Positions 48,627 through 59,122 are shown, numbered from the stretch's first letter. The stretch: DNA of 60,364 bases from an uncultured Cellvibrionales bacterium (GCA_913062605.1 CAJXWQ010000012.1:1-60364), one strand, 5' to 3'. Numbers and translations: made by a program. Notes: generated by a model from the letters alone, not told the origin.

Positions 48627-51281
48627 ATGGATAAAGATATAGATCCTGTCGAAACCCAGGAATGGCTTGAGTCGCTGGATTCTGTATTAAAGTATCAAGG
48701 AGAAGAGCGCACCGCATACTTGTTGCAACAGTTGCTGGATCGAGCAACCGCTACTGGAGTTGGCATGCCAAATGCCATCACCACACCCTACCGAAACACT
48801 ATTTCTACCACCCGTGAAAAACGCATGCCCGGCGACCTATTTATGGATCGGCGCATTCGTTCGCTGATTCGCTGGAATGCTCTGGCCATGGTGATGAGGG
48901 CCAACAAAAATCCAGAGGAAGGTTTGGGTGGGCATATCGCCTCATTCGCCTCCTCGGCCACACTCTACGATATTGGTTTTAACTATTTCTTTCGTGGAGG
49001 CGAGGGTGAAAATCTCGGTGACCTTATTTATTTTCAAGGGCACAGCGCCCCAGGAATATACGCTCGCTCCTTTCTAGAACGCCGGTTTGATGAAGAGGAC
49101 TTGGACAGCTACCGACGCGAAGTAGATGGCAAGGGGCTCTCATCTTATCCGCACCCCTGGTTAATGCCGGATTACTGGCAGTTTCCTACAGTCTCCATGG
49201 GGTTAGGGCCATTACAGGCCATTTATCAAGCACATGTTATGCGCTACCTCTCTGCACGTGAGTTGGTTCCTCGTGGTGATCGGAAGGTGTGGGCCTTTCT
49301 GGGTGATGGTGAGTGTGATGAACCAGAAACCCTGGGTGCTATTTCTTTAGCCGGTCGTGAAAATCTTGAGAATTTGGTCTTTGTTGTTAACTGTAATCTA
49401 CAGCGTCTCGACGGCCCTGTGCGCGGCAATGGAAAAATTATTCAGGAGCTTGAGGGTGCGTTTCGTGGTGCTGGTTGGAATGTGCTCAAGGTTGTGTGGG
49501 GGCGGTTGTGGGATCCTCTACTTGAAAAGGACAAGAGTGGACTGTTGCAGAAGCGGATGGATGAGGCCTGTGACGGCGATTATCAAAACTATAAACACAA
49601 TGGTGGTGCCTATACTCGCGATCACTTCTTTGGCACCAGTCCCGAATTAAAAGAGTTGGTTGAAGACCTGACTGACAAGGACATCATGTACCTTAATCGT
49701 GGCGGACATGATCCCTACAAACTCTACGCGGCCTATGCTGAAGCGATGGCACATAAAGGACAGCCAACCGTCATTCTGGCGAAAACGGTCAAAGGTTATG
49801 GTATGGGTGTGGGGGCAGGTGAAGCGGCGAATGATACTCATTCTATTAAGAAGCTGGATATGGAAAGCCTTAAGCATTTCCGTGACCGGTTTGGTATCCC
49901 GATTCCTGACGATGAGCTACCAAATGTACCCTATTACAGGCCAGCTGAAGATAGTCCCGAAATGGTCTATATGAAAAAGCGTCGGGATTCACTGGGCGGT
50001 CAGTTGCCGGCACGCTGTGCTGACTTTGATAAGATGGATATTCCGTCACTAGGTGATTTTAGTAAGTTGCTGGAAAGTAGCGGTGATCGAAAAATTTCCA
50101 CGACCATGGCATTTGTTCGTCAGTTGGGGATATTGCTTAAAGATAAAAATATTGGCAAGCGCGTGGTGCCTATCGTTCCCGATGAAGCCCGTACCTTTGG
50201 TATGGAAGGCATGTTTCGCCAGCTGGGGATTTATTCCTCTGCGGGGCAGAAATACGTACCCCAAGACCACGATCAGATTATGTACTACAAGGAAGATAAA
50301 AAAGGGCAGATTCTGGAAGAGGGTATCAGTGAGGCTGGTGCTATGTCGGCTTGGATGGCTTTAGCCACCTCCTACAGCAACAATAAATTCCCCATGATTC
50401 CGGTGTACATCTATTACTCTATGTTTGGTTTTCAGCGGATCGGTGATTTAGCCTGGGCTGCAGGTGATATGCAGGCGCGTGGCTTTTTGATCGGTGCGAC
50501 TTCTGGGCGTACTACGTTGAATGGTGAAGGATTGCAGCACCAGGATGGACACAGTCATCTACTGGCTAATACGATCCCAAATTGTCGAACCTATGATCCA
50601 GCCTATGCCTGCGAGCTGGCGGTGATTGTTCAGGATGGTTTGAAAGTGATGTTTGAGGAGCAGCAAAACTGCTTCTATTACATAACGACGATGAATGAAA
50701 ATTACCATCAGCCCGCCATCCCAGAGGGTGTGGAGGAAGGCATTATTAAAGGTATGTACCTCTTTGAAGAGGGGGGCGAGGCCGAATTGAAAGTTCAGCT
50801 GATGGGTGCGGGTAGTATTCTCAATGAAGTGCGCGCTGCCGCAGAAATCCTCAAAGAAAAATATAACGTGACCGCAGATATTTGGAGCCTCACCAGTGTT
50901 AACCAACTGGCGAGAGATGGCCAAGCGGTGGATCGTTGGAATATGTTGCATCCGGAAGCCGAGCCACAGGTACCCTATATTACTCAATTGCTCAATGGTC
51001 GTTGTGGCCCTGTCGTTGTGGCCACCGACTATATTAAAAGCTATACCGAACAGTTAAGAGCCTATATTCCTGGGCAGTACCATGTGTTGGGAACGGATGG
51101 CTTTGGTCGAAGTGATAGCCGGGAAAAACTACGCCACTTTTTTGAAGTGAATCGTTACTTTGTAACCATTGCGGCACTGAAGTCTTTGGCGGAAGAGGGC
51201 AAGATTGAAAAATCTGTGGTCTCTGATGCTATTTCTGATTTCGGATTGGACCCTGATAAAGCTAACCCCCTGTATTGTTAA
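48627..51281 (+). CDS. aceE: Pyruvate dehydrogenase E1 component (homodimeric)
   Basis: E1 decarboxylates pyruvate with thiamine diphosphate and passes the acetyl group to E2. The 884-residue product (E. coli 887) has the blocks DPVETQEWLESLDSVLK, the TPP-binding GDGECDEPE...NLENLVFVVNCNLQ region, and TNGEGLQHQDGHS-like LNGEGLQHQDGHSH. It forms an operon with aceF 99 bp downstream. The usual lpdA (E3) is not beside them. Confidence 0.97.
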   Translation: MDKDIDPVETQEWLESLDSVLKYQGEERTAYLLQQLLDRATATGVGMPNAITTPYRNTISTTREKRMPGDLFMDRRIRSLIRWNALAMVMRANKNPEEGLGGHIASFASSATLYDIGFNYFFRGGEGENLGDLIYFQGHSAPGIYARSFLERRFDEEDLDSYRREVDGKGLSSYPHPWLMPDYWQFPTVSMGLGPLQAIYQAHVMRYLSARELVPRGDRKVWAFLGDGECDEPETLGAISLAGRENLENLVFVVNCNLQRLDGPVRGNGKIIQELEGAFRGAGWNVLKVVWGRLWDPLLEKDKSGLLQKRMDEACDGDYQNYKHNGGAYTRDHFFGTSPELKELVEDLTDKDIMYLNRGGHDPYKLYAAYAEAMAHKGQPTVILAKTVKGYGMGVGAGEAANDTHSIKKLDMESLKHFRDRFGIPIPDDELPNVPYYRPAEDSPEMVYMKKRRDSLGGQLPARCADFDKMDIPSLGDFSKLLESSGDRKISTTMAFVRQLGILLKDKNIGKRVVPIVPDEARTFGMEGMFRQLGIYSSAGQKYVPQDHDQIMYYKEDKKGQILEEGISEAGAMSAWMALATSYSNNKFPMIPVYIYYSMFGFQRIGDLAWAAGDMQARGFLIGATSGRTTLNGEGLQHQDGHSHLLANTIPNCRTYDPAYACELAVIVQDGLKVMFEEQQNCFYYITTMNENYHQPAIPEGVEEGIIKGMYLFEEGGEAELKVQLMGAGSILNEVRAAAEILKEKYNVTADIWSLTSVNQLARDGQAVDRWNMLHPEAEPQVPYITQLLNGRCGPVVVATDYIKSYTEQLRAYIPGQYHVLGTDGFGRSDSREKLRHFFEVNRYFVTIAALKSLAEEGKIEKSVVSDAISDFGLDPDKANPLYC

Positions 51282-51351
51282 TACGTGGGTTTTGATCAAC
51301 CAATAAAAAGTATGACTAGGAATGGTATTGCTAACCATTAAGCGACTAATA

Positions 51352-51383
51352 ATGAGAATTAACAGTCATGAGAATAAACAGTG
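51352..51383 (+). repeat. 16-bp tandem duplication ending in the aceF start codon
   Basis: ATGAGAATTAACAGTC (51352-51367) is followed by ATGAGAATAAACAGTG (51368-51383); the last three bases are the aceF GTG start. Confidence 0.85.
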
Positions 51384-53045
51384 ACCACTGACATTATCCA
51401 TGTCCCCGACCTCGGCGGAGCCGAGACGGTGGAAGTGATTGAGCTCTGTGTTGCTCCCGGTGATACCGTGGAGCTGGAGCAGTCCTTAATTGTGCTTGAA
51501 TCAGATAAAGCGACCATGGACGTTCCCAGTCCAAAAGCTGGAATAGTGAAAGCCCTCATTGTGAAGGAGGGTGATACTGTCAGTGAGGGTTCAGCCATTG
51601 TTGAATTAGAGGCGGAATTGGGGTCGGAATTAGAGTCGGTTGTTGAGGCTGCGTCTGTATCAGAGGTCTCAACAGAGGCAGTTGAGTCTGAAGAAGAGAA
51701 TAAAACCTCTGGATCTGAAATGACGCAAGTGCCTACGGGTACCCATGTTTACTCAGAGGCGAGTGAGCATATTGTAGATGTACCCGATATTGGTACGACC
51801 GACCCAGTGGAGGTAATTGAAATTTCGGTGTCCGCTGGTGACACGCTTGCTGAAGGTGACAGCCTTATCGTGGTGGAAGGTGATAAAGCAACGATGGACA
51901 TCCCTGTCCCCTTTGGTGGCGAGGTACTTGAAGTGCTGGTCAAGGAGGGGGATAAGGTCACCATTGGTGACAACCTTGCTCGGATGATAGGAGCTGCAGT
52001 GCCCGTGGACGTACCGGGAGAAGAGGTAGCTGTAACTTCAGTAGAAAGTGTCCCGGATTCTGTAGCGTCACCTGATCTCGATGTGTCACCCCAAGAGCCA
52101 GAGAGGTCTCGCGTAGAACGTTCAGGTGAGGCCGATGTTTATGCCGGGCCGGTCTCCCGTGCATTAGCGAGGGAGCTGGGTGTAGATCTTCACAAGGTGA
52201 CTGGTACGGGTCCACGTGGTCGTATTCTCAAGGAGGATTTGCAGGGCTATGTGAAAAATGCGGTGGCTGCTGCTGAATCTGGTCAAGGTACGGGTTCTGG
52301 TCTGAGTGTTGGAATTCCCGCCGTGCCCGATGTAGATTTTAAAAAGTTTGGTGAGGTCGAGATGATCCCACTGAAAAAAATTCATAAGCTCACTGCGGCC
52401 AATATGCAGCGTAGTTGGCTCAACGTACCCCACGTGACCCAGTTTGACGAAGCAGACATCACAGACCTTGAAGATTTTAGAACATCATTAAAACCTGAGG
52501 CAGAGAAGCGTGGCACTCGCCTTACGCCACTTCCTTTCCTGTTAAAAGCCTGTGCCCATGCGTTGCTCGTTAACCCTGAATTCAATCGTTCCATCACCAG
52601 TGACGGTGAAAACTTCGTACAAAAAAAATACATACACATTGGTGTGGCAGTCGATACCCCTCGAGGGCTGGTCGTGCCAGTGATCCGTGATGTCGATACG
52701 AAGGGGTTGTGGCAGTTGGCTATAGAGGTCAGTGACATGGCATCCAAAGCCCGCGATGGGAAACTGTCACCGGCTGAAATGCAGGGTGGTTGTTTCACTA
52801 TCTCCAGTTTGGGCGCCATAGGTGGCAATGGCTTTACGCCTATCGTCAACACACCTGAGGTAGGTATTCTTGGGGTGTCCAAGTCCCAAATTAAACCAGT
52901 CTGGAATGGTTCTGAATTCATTCCCAGGATGATGTTGCCGCTGAGTGTCTCCTATGATCATCGGGTAGTTAATGGGGCTGATTGCGGTCGTTTCTTTACT
53001 TATCTGGTGAAAGAGCTCGGCGACACAAGACGGTTGGCGCTGTAA
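51381..53045 (+). CDS. aceF: Dihydrolipoamide acetyltransferase (pyruvate dehydrogenase E2)
   Basis: The 554-residue product has two lipoyl domains (lysines in ESDKATMDVP and EGDKATMDIP), Ala/Glu/Val-rich linkers, a peripheral subunit-binding domain (GPVSRALARELGVDL, about residue 255) and the catalytic domain. The active site reads SYDHRVVNGAD, with Asn where E. coli has Asp; this is also the case in Azotobacter/Pseudomonas from memory. It starts with GTG. The E3 gene is not in the window. Confidence 0.96.
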   Translation: MTTDIIHVPDLGGAETVEVIELCVAPGDTVELEQSLIVLESDKATMDVPSPKAGIVKALIVKEGDTVSEGSAIVELEAELGSELESVVEAASVSEVSTEAVESEEENKTSGSEMTQVPTGTHVYSEASEHIVDVPDIGTTDPVEVIEISVSAGDTLAEGDSLIVVEGDKATMDIPVPFGGEVLEVLVKEGDKVTIGDNLARMIGAAVPVDVPGEEVAVTSVESVPDSVASPDLDVSPQEPERSRVERSGEADVYAGPVSRALARELGVDLHKVTGTGPRGRILKEDLQGYVKNAVAAAESGQGTGSGLSVGIPAVPDVDFKKFGEVEMIPLKKIHKLTAANMQRSWLNVPHVTQFDEADITDLEDFRTSLKPEAEKRGTRLTPLPFLLKACAHALLVNPEFNRSITSDGENFVQKKYIHIGVAVDTPRGLVVPVIRDVDTKGLWQLAIEVSDMASKARDGKLSPAEMQGGCFTISSLGAIGGNGFTPIVNTPEVGILGVSKSQIKPVWNGSEFIPRMMLPLSVSYDHRVVNGADCGRFFTYLVKELGDTRRLAL

Positions 53046-53267
53046 TTGTAAGGTGACAGAAAAAACGTCTTATAGCTAAAACTCTACAAGAACAGGGGTT
53101 TTTCGTAGAAATTACTGTGTTTATTGAGGACTTTTGGGGGGATTTTGTTGTCTGAGTCTGCGTTCTAAATTTTAGGCATGGTGCAAATTGCTATTTATTG
53201 TGTCTAACTGACTGTAACCGATAGTTTTCGGTGTATGTAGGAGCGGAGCTTTCAGCGGAGTGTTGCT

Positions 53268-53720
53268 ATGACACATTTAAGACCCTTCCGAGTGTTTTTG
53301 GCTGGCGTGATGGCTATGTCAATGATGCTTTTTTCAGCCATTTTGGTGTTTGCTGCCGAAGAGGTTGATGAGGTTGATGTCAGAGCTGTTCGGTTTGTGA
53401 TTGATAGTCAAATTTCCGCCTTCAAATCAGGTGATCACCAGTCAGCCTACACCTTTGCTGCACCGAATGTTCAGCAAGCATTCCCCTCGGTAGACATTTT
53501 TATTGATATGGTGCGGCGTGGTTATATGCCCCTCTATCAACCAGCATCCTATTTCTTTGGGCGGAATATGCTGTCCGAGGGTGAAGTTTACCAAGAGTTG
53601 ATTGTGACTGATGCCAACCGTCAGTTATGGCAAATTATCTATACATTGGTCCAGCAGGTAGACAAGAGTTGGAAAATTACCAATGTGTTGATGTACCCCT
53701 ATAAGGGCACCGCTGCCTAG
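53268..53720 (+). CDS. DUF4864 domain protein, secreted
   Basis: The 150-residue protein has a signal peptide (about residues 8-30, ending VFAAEE) and a DUF4864 domain with VRFVIDSQISAFKSGDHQSAYTFA split around residue 45 and YPYKG at the end. The family is of unknown function and has an NTF2-like look. It lies alone between aceF and a terminator. Confidence 0.83.
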   Translation: MTHLRPFRVFLAGVMAMSMMLFSAILVFAAEEVDEVDVRAVRFVIDSQISAFKSGDHQSAYTFAAPNVQQAFPSVDIFIDMVRRGYMPLYQPASYFFGRNMLSEGEVYQELIVTDANRQLWQIIYTLVQQVDKSWKITNVLMYPYKGTAA

Positions 53721-53762
53721 AGCTGCCTTATACGTTCTATTTTGAAAAGTATGGAAATACTC

Positions 53763-53811
53763 GCTGGACTGCATCATGCTTTTTCTTGATGTGGCCCAGC
53801 ACATATTTTTT
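53763..53811 (+). terminator. Probable terminator after the DUF4864 gene
   Basis: An imperfect stem (GCTGG and CATCA pairing with TGATG and CCAGC) ends at 53800 and is followed by a T run at 53806-53811. Confidence 0.55.
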
Positions 53812-53823
53812 ATTTATCGTTAT

Positions 53824-55665
53824 TTATTCAGGCTGTTTTTTAGTCGTGTCTTTTTGAGGTGAGCGTTTTTGAGATGGCTTTTGGGAGTCTTTAGACTTCT
53901 TGTCTTTTGGTTTGTCGCTCGCAGGATGGTTTTTCTGCAAGCTAGAACTGGGAAGACTCAACCTCATAGGCTGTTGGCAAACACGCACCTTATTTTTTAG
54001 GTGGTTAAATATATCTTTGGGCATACCTTCGGGAAGGTCGACAGTACTGTGGTCATCCTCCAGCCTTATACGGCCTATGTGCTGGCTTTCAATACCCGCT
54101 TCATTGGCGATGGCGCCAACAATATCCTTGGGCATAACACCATGGTCTTTCCCTACTTCCATGCGGTAGGTCACCATCTCAATGTCATCGTTCCGTGGGC
54201 GCTCTTTCCGAGAGCGTTCTTGGCGAGGGCGATCACTTCGCTCATTTCGGTCGGGTCTATTCTTGCGGTCAGACCTGTCCTTGCGATCAGGTCTATTACG
54301 GTCAGGCCTATCTCGTCGTTCACTTCTACCTTGGTTGCTAGTATCCAGTGGTACAAGTTTGGGGAACAGCGGGCGTTCTAGCTGAAGTTGCCAAGTCATC
54401 GCTGCGGCAATGTCCGTCATTGAGATATCATTTTCTTCGGCGAGCTTCTCCAGCAGTGGTCTGAATTGATCCAGTTTACCTGTCTCAATATCTTGCAGAA
54501 TACGATCCTGGAATTGCTGTACTCGCTGACCGCTCACTTGCTCACCGGTGGGTAGCTGCATAATGGCGAGCTTCTGGCGGGTAGATTGTTCAATAGAGCG
54601 AAGCAGGCGGTGCTCTTTAGGTGCCACAAACAGAATGGCCTGACCCTCACGACCTGCACGGCCAGTTCGACCAATACGGTGCACATAAGCTTCGTTGTCG
54701 TAGGGGATATCGTAATTCACCACATGGCTGATGCGTTCCACATCAAGACCGCGAGCGGCAACGTCGGTAGCAACTACAATATCTACCTGGCCTTTTTTCA
54801 GACGATTAACCGTGCGCTCACGCAGGGTTTGGCTAAGGTCGCCATTGAGTGCCGCAGCAGAGAAGCCTCGAGCTTCCAGCTTTTCGGCGACTTCTGCAGT
54901 CGCAGACTTTGTGCGCACAAAGATGAGCATACCATCGAATTCTTCGACTTCCAGAATGCGGGTCAGGGCATCCATCTTCTGATGACCTTTTACCATTAGG
55001 TAGCGTTGGGTAATACGCTCAACAGTTTTGGTTTTGGCGGCAATGCTGACTTCTTTTGCATCACCCAAGTATTTTTTGACTACTCGGCGGATTGTTGGCG
55101 GCATGGTGGCCGAGAACAGTGCCCGCTGACAGGTATCTGGCGTTTCCGCCAAAATGGTTTCTACATCATCGATAAAACCCATGCGCAGCATTTCATCAGC
55201 TTCATCGAGTACCAGCGCATTGAGCTCGTTGAGCTTCAGACTGCGTCGACGGATGTGGTCGAGAATTCGTCCAGGGGTGCCGACAATAACCTGAGCACCC
55301 CGTTCTAAGCCACGCAATTGTCCGCGCATATCCGTTCCGCCATAGATCGGCAGCACATGAAACCCTTTCATGTTTCTGGCATAGGTTTGGAAGGCTTCTG
55401 CCACCTGAATAGCCAGCTCGCGAGTTGGGGTAAGCACCAAAATTTGTGGTTTTTTCTGGCCGCTGTTTACGCGGCTCAATAGCGGTAGTGCGAATGCAGC
55501 GGTTTTACCGGTACCCGTTTGAGCAACACCGAGCAGGTTCTCTCCTTCCAGAAGTATGGGAATACTTTGTGCCTGAATGGGTGAGGGCTGTTCATACCCC
55601 AGTTGTTGAACGGCTTTAAGCACCGGACTGGCGATGCCTAGTGATTCAAAATTGGGGGATGACAT
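53824..55665 (-). CDS. deaD: DEAD-box RNA helicase, DeaD/CsdA type
   Basis: The 613-residue protein has a complete DEAD core: Q motif (GYEQPSPIQAQSIP), motif I (AQTGTGKTAAF), II (LDEADEML), III (SATMP), V and VI (HRIGRTGRAGREG). A dimerisation-like helix follows, then an Arg/Asp repeat stretch (about residues 445-495) and a DbpA-like RNA-binding domain with MPKDIVGAIANEAGI. DeaD aids ribosome assembly and cold growth. The basic tail (SQKPSQKRSPQKDTTKKQPE) is low complexity. The 225-bp upstream region may hold a long leader. Confidence 0.93.
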   Translation of the reverse strand: MSSPNFESLGIASPVLKAVQQLGYEQPSPIQAQSIPILLEGENLLGVAQTGTGKTAAFALPLLSRVNSGQKKPQILVLTPTRELAIQVAEAFQTYARNMKGFHVLPIYGGTDMRGQLRGLERGAQVIVGTPGRILDHIRRRSLKLNELNALVLDEADEMLRMGFIDDVETILAETPDTCQRALFSATMPPTIRRVVKKYLGDAKEVSIAAKTKTVERITQRYLMVKGHQKMDALTRILEVEEFDGMLIFVRTKSATAEVAEKLEARGFSAAALNGDLSQTLRERTVNRLKKGQVDIVVATDVAARGLDVERISHVVNYDIPYDNEAYVHRIGRTGRAGREGQAILFVAPKEHRLLRSIEQSTRQKLAIMQLPTGEQVSGQRVQQFQDRILQDIETGKLDQFRPLLEKLAEENDISMTDIAAAMTWQLQLERPLFPKLVPLDTSNQGRSERRDRPDRNRPDRKDRSDRKNRPDRNERSDRPRQERSRKERPRNDDIEMVTYRMEVGKDHGVMPKDIVGAIANEAGIESQHIGRIRLEDDHSTVDLPEGMPKDIFNHLKNKVRVCQQPMRLSLPSSSLQKNHPASDKPKDKKSKDSQKPSQKRSPQKDTTKKQPE

Positions 55666-55890
55666 AAAGTAACCTGTGTTGCTTGGAGTGGTGTCGAAAG
55701 ACGGGGGCGAAGTATACGCGTATCACTCTGAATGATAAAGAATTATTAGTTCTATATAGCCTGGGGTTGCTAGGGGTTTACTAGAGAATTACTGCGGTTT
55801 TTGGGTAAGGTTTTAGAGGGGCTGCATGGTATTTAGTGTGGTGTTTGGTATGAGGTGAGAGACGCTCTTTTGAGCCTGTACCCTTTCAAA

Positions 55891-56331
55891 TTATTTAGCC
55901 AGCAGTCGGTCGAGCGAATTGGCAAATTGCTGACGTTCTGTGTTGGTCATGCTGGGTGGGCCACCTCGAACCTCGCCTATGGTGCGAAGCTCTTCCATCA
56001 AGTTGCGCATGGCCAGCCGTTGCCGGATATTAGCCTTGGTATAGTGCTCACCTCTGGGGTTGATCACCTCAGCGCCTTTGTCGACGGCTTCAGCAGCCAG
56101 TGGAATATCGGCGGTAATGAGAATATCACCAGGGTTAATGCGTTGGACAATGTAGTTATCCGCCACATCAAACCCGCTTTCAACCTGTATGGTCTTGATC
56201 AGTGGTGAGGGGGGCACGCGAATAGCATGGTTGGCAACTAGCGTCAGTGGCATGTTGCAGCGTTGGGCGGCCCGAAACAGAATCTCTTTTATCGGGTTGG
56301 GGCAGGCATCGGCATCGACCCAGATATGCAT
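55891..56331 (-). CDS. YaiI/YqxD family protein (DUF188)
   Basis: The 146-residue protein has the family start [18 protein letters not shown] and the block [20 protein letters not shown]; conserved aspartates suggest a PIN-like nuclease fold. Function is not known. It lies 22 bp after the DASS transporter gene, so the two may share a transcript. Confidence 0.92.
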   Translation of the reverse strand: MHIWVDADACPNPIKEILFRAAQRCNMPLTLVANHAIRVPPSPLIKTIQVESGFDVADNYIVQRINPGDILITADIPLAAEAVDKGAEVINPRGEHYTKANIRQRLAMRNLMEELRTIGEVRGGPPSMTNTERQQFANSLDRLLAK

Positions 56332-56353
56332 GTATTTCTCTCTCTGTTTGGTT

Positions 56354-57817
56354 TTACAGAAGGTAGCTTAAGGTTAATTGAGTCAGCAGGCTAATAAGTA
56401 GAATGCCGGTCAGGTTGAGCCAGAAACCAGCCTTGGCCATTTCAGGAATACGGATCAGGTTGGCACTAAAAACAATCGCATTGGGTGGCGTGGCCACCGG
56501 CAACATAAAGGCACAGCTTGCCGCTATCGTTGCTGGTAAAATAATCGCCAAGGGATTAATGCCCAACCCTTCCGCCATCACCGCAAAAATAGGTATCAGT
56601 GCCGTGGTTGTCGCCGTGTTACTGGTCAGTTCGGTGAGAAAAATAATGAAAGCAACTACCATCAGGGTCATGACCAGCGGGGGGAATCCCTGTAAGCCCA
56701 CCAACTGACTGGCCAACAATTCACCCACGCCACTGGAGCGAATCGCTCCTGCTAATGCCAGCCCACCACCAAACAACAAGAGTACGCCCCAGGGAATTTT
56801 AATGGCGGTGGCCCAGTCCATCAGAAACTCCCGCTGCTTAAAACTGACGGGAATGGTAAACAACAACAGGGCGGCAATAATCGCGATACCTGTATCCGTC
56901 AAATTGGCGAGGGGTGGCCACTTCATCATCAGTGGTCGGCAAATCCAGCAGGCAGCGGTGAGAATGAAAATCACTAAAGTGAGTTTTGCCCCTGTTGTCC
57001 ACGGCTCAGAGGGTTTGTCGAGAAAAGCTCTGTCGATAGCCTCTTCACCGGGGGGATAGATAAAGCGGGTTAACAGCCACCAGGCCAGGGGCACGAATAC
57101 CAGCACTATAGGCAAACCAATGGTCATCCATTGGGCAAAACCAATTTCCATTCCCAGCTCATTTTGGATAAACGAGACGGTAAACATATTGGGCACGGTA
57201 CCAACAATGGTGCCTATGCCACCAATGGAGGCTGAATAGGCAACGCCCAGTAACAGGCAAAGGCTGAAGTTTTTCCGGTTGGGTGCGTCTTTATCCAATA
57301 GGCTAATAATACTGAGCAGAATCGGTAGCATCACCAGCGTGGTCGCCGTATTGGTGATCCACATACTAAGGGTGGCAGACACAAACATAAAACCACCCAC
57401 CAGCGTTGCGGGTTTGGTACCCACCAACCGTAATACCATCAGGGCAAACCGGTGGTGCAAGTGCCATTTTTCCAATGCCAGGGCCAGAATAAAACCACCT
57501 AGGAACAAAAAGATTAAGGGGTGAGCGTAGGCGCTGGCAGTTTCGCTGATGGTGCTCACATCCAATAGCGGCATAAGGGCCAAGGGTAAGAGTGCCGTGG
57601 CGTAAATCGACGTGGCTTCCGTCAGCCACCAGAGCGCCATCCAGACAGCAAGGCCCGCCGTGGCTCGGCCTGCAGTACCAAGTACGATTTCAGTACCGTT
57701 AAGTCCAGCGGCTCGTTCCGGCAATAGCCAGTAAGCCATGATGGCTAACAGCGGCCCGGCCACGAGAGCGATTTTACGGAACTGATGGATAATCTGGTGG
57801 AGTCGGTTTGTGTGCAT
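56354..57817 (-). CDS. SLC13/DASS family sodium-coupled anion transporter
   Basis: The 487-residue inner-membrane protein has about 11-12 helices and the two DASS ion-binding motifs, seen as [14 protein letters not shown] and [14 protein letters not shown]. Members carry di- or tricarboxylates or sulfate with sodium. Substrate is not told by sequence. Confidence 0.9.
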   Translation of the reverse strand: MHTNRLHQIIHQFRKIALVAGPLLAIMAYWLLPERAAGLNGTEIVLGTAGRATAGLAVWMALWWLTEATSIYATALLPLALMPLLDVSTISETASAYAHPLIFLFLGGFILALALEKWHLHHRFALMVLRLVGTKPATLVGGFMFVSATLSMWITNTATTLVMLPILLSIISLLDKDAPNRKNFSLCLLLGVAYSASIGGIGTIVGTVPNMFTVSFIQNELGMEIGFAQWMTIGLPIVLVFVPLAWWLLTRFIYPPGEEAIDRAFLDKPSEPWTTGAKLTLVIFILTAACWICRPLMMKWPPLANLTDTGIAIIAALLLFTIPVSFKQREFLMDWATAIKIPWGVLLLFGGGLALAGAIRSSGVGELLASQLVGLQGFPPLVMTLMVVAFIIFLTELTSNTATTTALIPIFAVMAEGLGINPLAIILPATIAASCAFMLPVATPPNAIVFSANLIRIPEMAKAGFWLNLTGILLISLLTQLTLSYLL

Positions 57818-58178
57818 ATTCTTATTTAGTAGATAGCTCTTATTATTGCGTGCAGTGATGAATTAACGCTGTTAGGTGAAAACAGAGCATAGCAATCGTA
57901 GCTTCAGATAATAAGGGCCATAGGCGACTGGTCCAAGTAAGAGCACTATTAAGTATTTGATTTTAAGGGGGGCTGATTTATGATCAGTGGCTAGGGATTG
58001 GAAAACAAAAACAGGAATTAGACTTCTGTTGTCAAAGTATAGAGTTATTCTCTTTGCTCCAACTCATCGTAAATCAACAAAAATAGTCTTGGCTGAATAT
58101 TTTTTGACTCTGGATAAGGAGCCAAGGTGATATAAAGCCTTAGGCTTTTGAATAAGCTGTTAACTATCAAGGCAAATT
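57818..58178. other. Non-coding gap before the Cys-rich small gene
   Basis: This 361-bp AT-rich stretch shows no coding frame that I can support. It holds the promoter-like pair at 58104-58133 and the divergent upstream region of the DASS gene. Confidence 0.65.
58104..58133 (+). promoter_or_regulatory. Candidate promoter of the Cys-rich small gene
   Basis: TTGACT (58104-58109), an 18-bp spacer and TGATAT (58128-58133) lie 45 bp before the start codon. Confidence 0.45.
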
Positions 58179-58538
58179 ATGTGTAACTGTAAAGAACAGT
58201 CAGAATTAATTGATATCTGTGATGATCATGTGGATTTTAAAGCCAAGTTAAATGAAGTGGATGCGGCTGACCGGCTGTTGCTTATGTCGTGTCCAGACTG
58301 CAACCAGCTTTGGAAGGTCGATAATTGGGATGATTACCAGCCTTGCTATGCTGTAAAAATATCAACTCAGGAAAATTGGGTGGATTTTGACAGCGACGAA
58401 CTTATAAAAGAGAAAATAATAGAAAACCGGGGCGGCCTTTCTGGAAAGTATTGTATGTGGTCAAAATGTGAGGGCAAGCAGATTAAAGGCGAAACCTTAT
58501 GTATTGAACATTTTTGGCGAACTGGATCGCGCCATTAA
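58179..58538 (+). CDS. Hypothetical Cys-rich protein with putative zinc-binding end
   Basis: I do not recognise this 119-residue protein. It is acidic and has cysteine pairs MCNC at the start, CPDC near residue 38 and, at the C-terminus, CMWSKCEGKQIKGETLCIEH, a Cx4C...CxxH arrangement that would bind zinc. AAGG precedes the ATG. It lies alone in an AT-richer stretch between a transporter and a DUF3010 gene. A cytosolic role is likely as no signal is seen. Small immunity-type proteins can look like this, but no toxin is nearby. Confidence 0.65.
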   Translation: MCNCKEQSELIDICDDHVDFKAKLNEVDAADRLLLMSCPDCNQLWKVDNWDDYQPCYAVKISTQENWVDFDSDELIKEKIIENRGGLSGKYCMWSKCEGKQIKGETLCIEHFWRTGSRH

Positions 58539-58696
58539 AAAATTAAGCAAGAGCCATCATCTGGATAACGTTCTACTATATGCTTCCCTGGCCTGTTGTG
58601 GCGCGTGTTACGGCGCTTTGAGCAGAAGGTGTTTTAGTCGTTACTTGCCATAAGAAACCAAAAAGAGGGTCGAAATCTCTCTGCTAAGGAATATAA

Positions 58697-59122
58697 ATGA
58701 GAATATGTGGTGTTGAGCTGAGCGGCAGCGATGCGGTTATTTGTTTGCTTCATCTGGATCAGGGGCAGTTTGATATGCCGGATTGCAGGGTGCGTAAGCT
58801 CACCTTGAAGAAAGAACACACCCGTGAAGACCTTCAGCAGTTTCAATTTGCATTTACCAAACTGATGGGCGATTACAGCGTGAATAAAGTGGCTATCAGA
58901 GAGCGTATGACTAAGGGGAAATTTGCGGGTGGGGCCATCAGCTTCAAGCTGGAGGCCGCCATTCAGCTCATTGCGGATATAGATGTCGCGGTGCTTTCGC
59001 CAACACAAATTAAATCCGCACTGTCGGAAAAACCATTACCTATCCCGTTCTCCGATACTGGGTTAAAAGTGTTCCAGGAAGCTGCCTTTAAAGTAGCCTA
59101 TGCCGCGCATATATTGAAGTAG
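58697..59122 (+). CDS. DUF3010 family protein
   Basis: The 141-residue protein starts MRICGVELSGSDAVICLLHL and has a conserved charged middle (VAIRERMTKGKFAGGAISFKLEA split at residue about 68). I recognise the DUF3010 family; its start is like an RNase H/RuvC-fold strand-turn-strand, but no activity is known. AAGGA precedes the ATG. Confidence 0.85.
   Translation: MRICGVELSGSDAVICLLHLDQGQFDMPDCRVRKLTLKKEHTREDLQQFQFAFTKLMGDYSVNKVAIRERMTKGKFAGGAISFKLEAAIQLIADIDVAVLSPTQIKSALSEKPLPIPFSDTGLKVFQEAAFKVAYAAHILK

Noticed and set aside
52928-52990. Loss of the catalytic Asp in AceF (HRVVNG)
   Set aside because: Asn at this place is, from memory, normal in the Azotobacter/Pseudomonas type E2 proteins, so it is not a defect.
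58468-58653. Frame of 61 codons after the Cys-rich gene
   Set aside because: It overlaps the Cys-rich gene in another frame and lacks start context; a displaced C-terminus was considered but nothing supports it.
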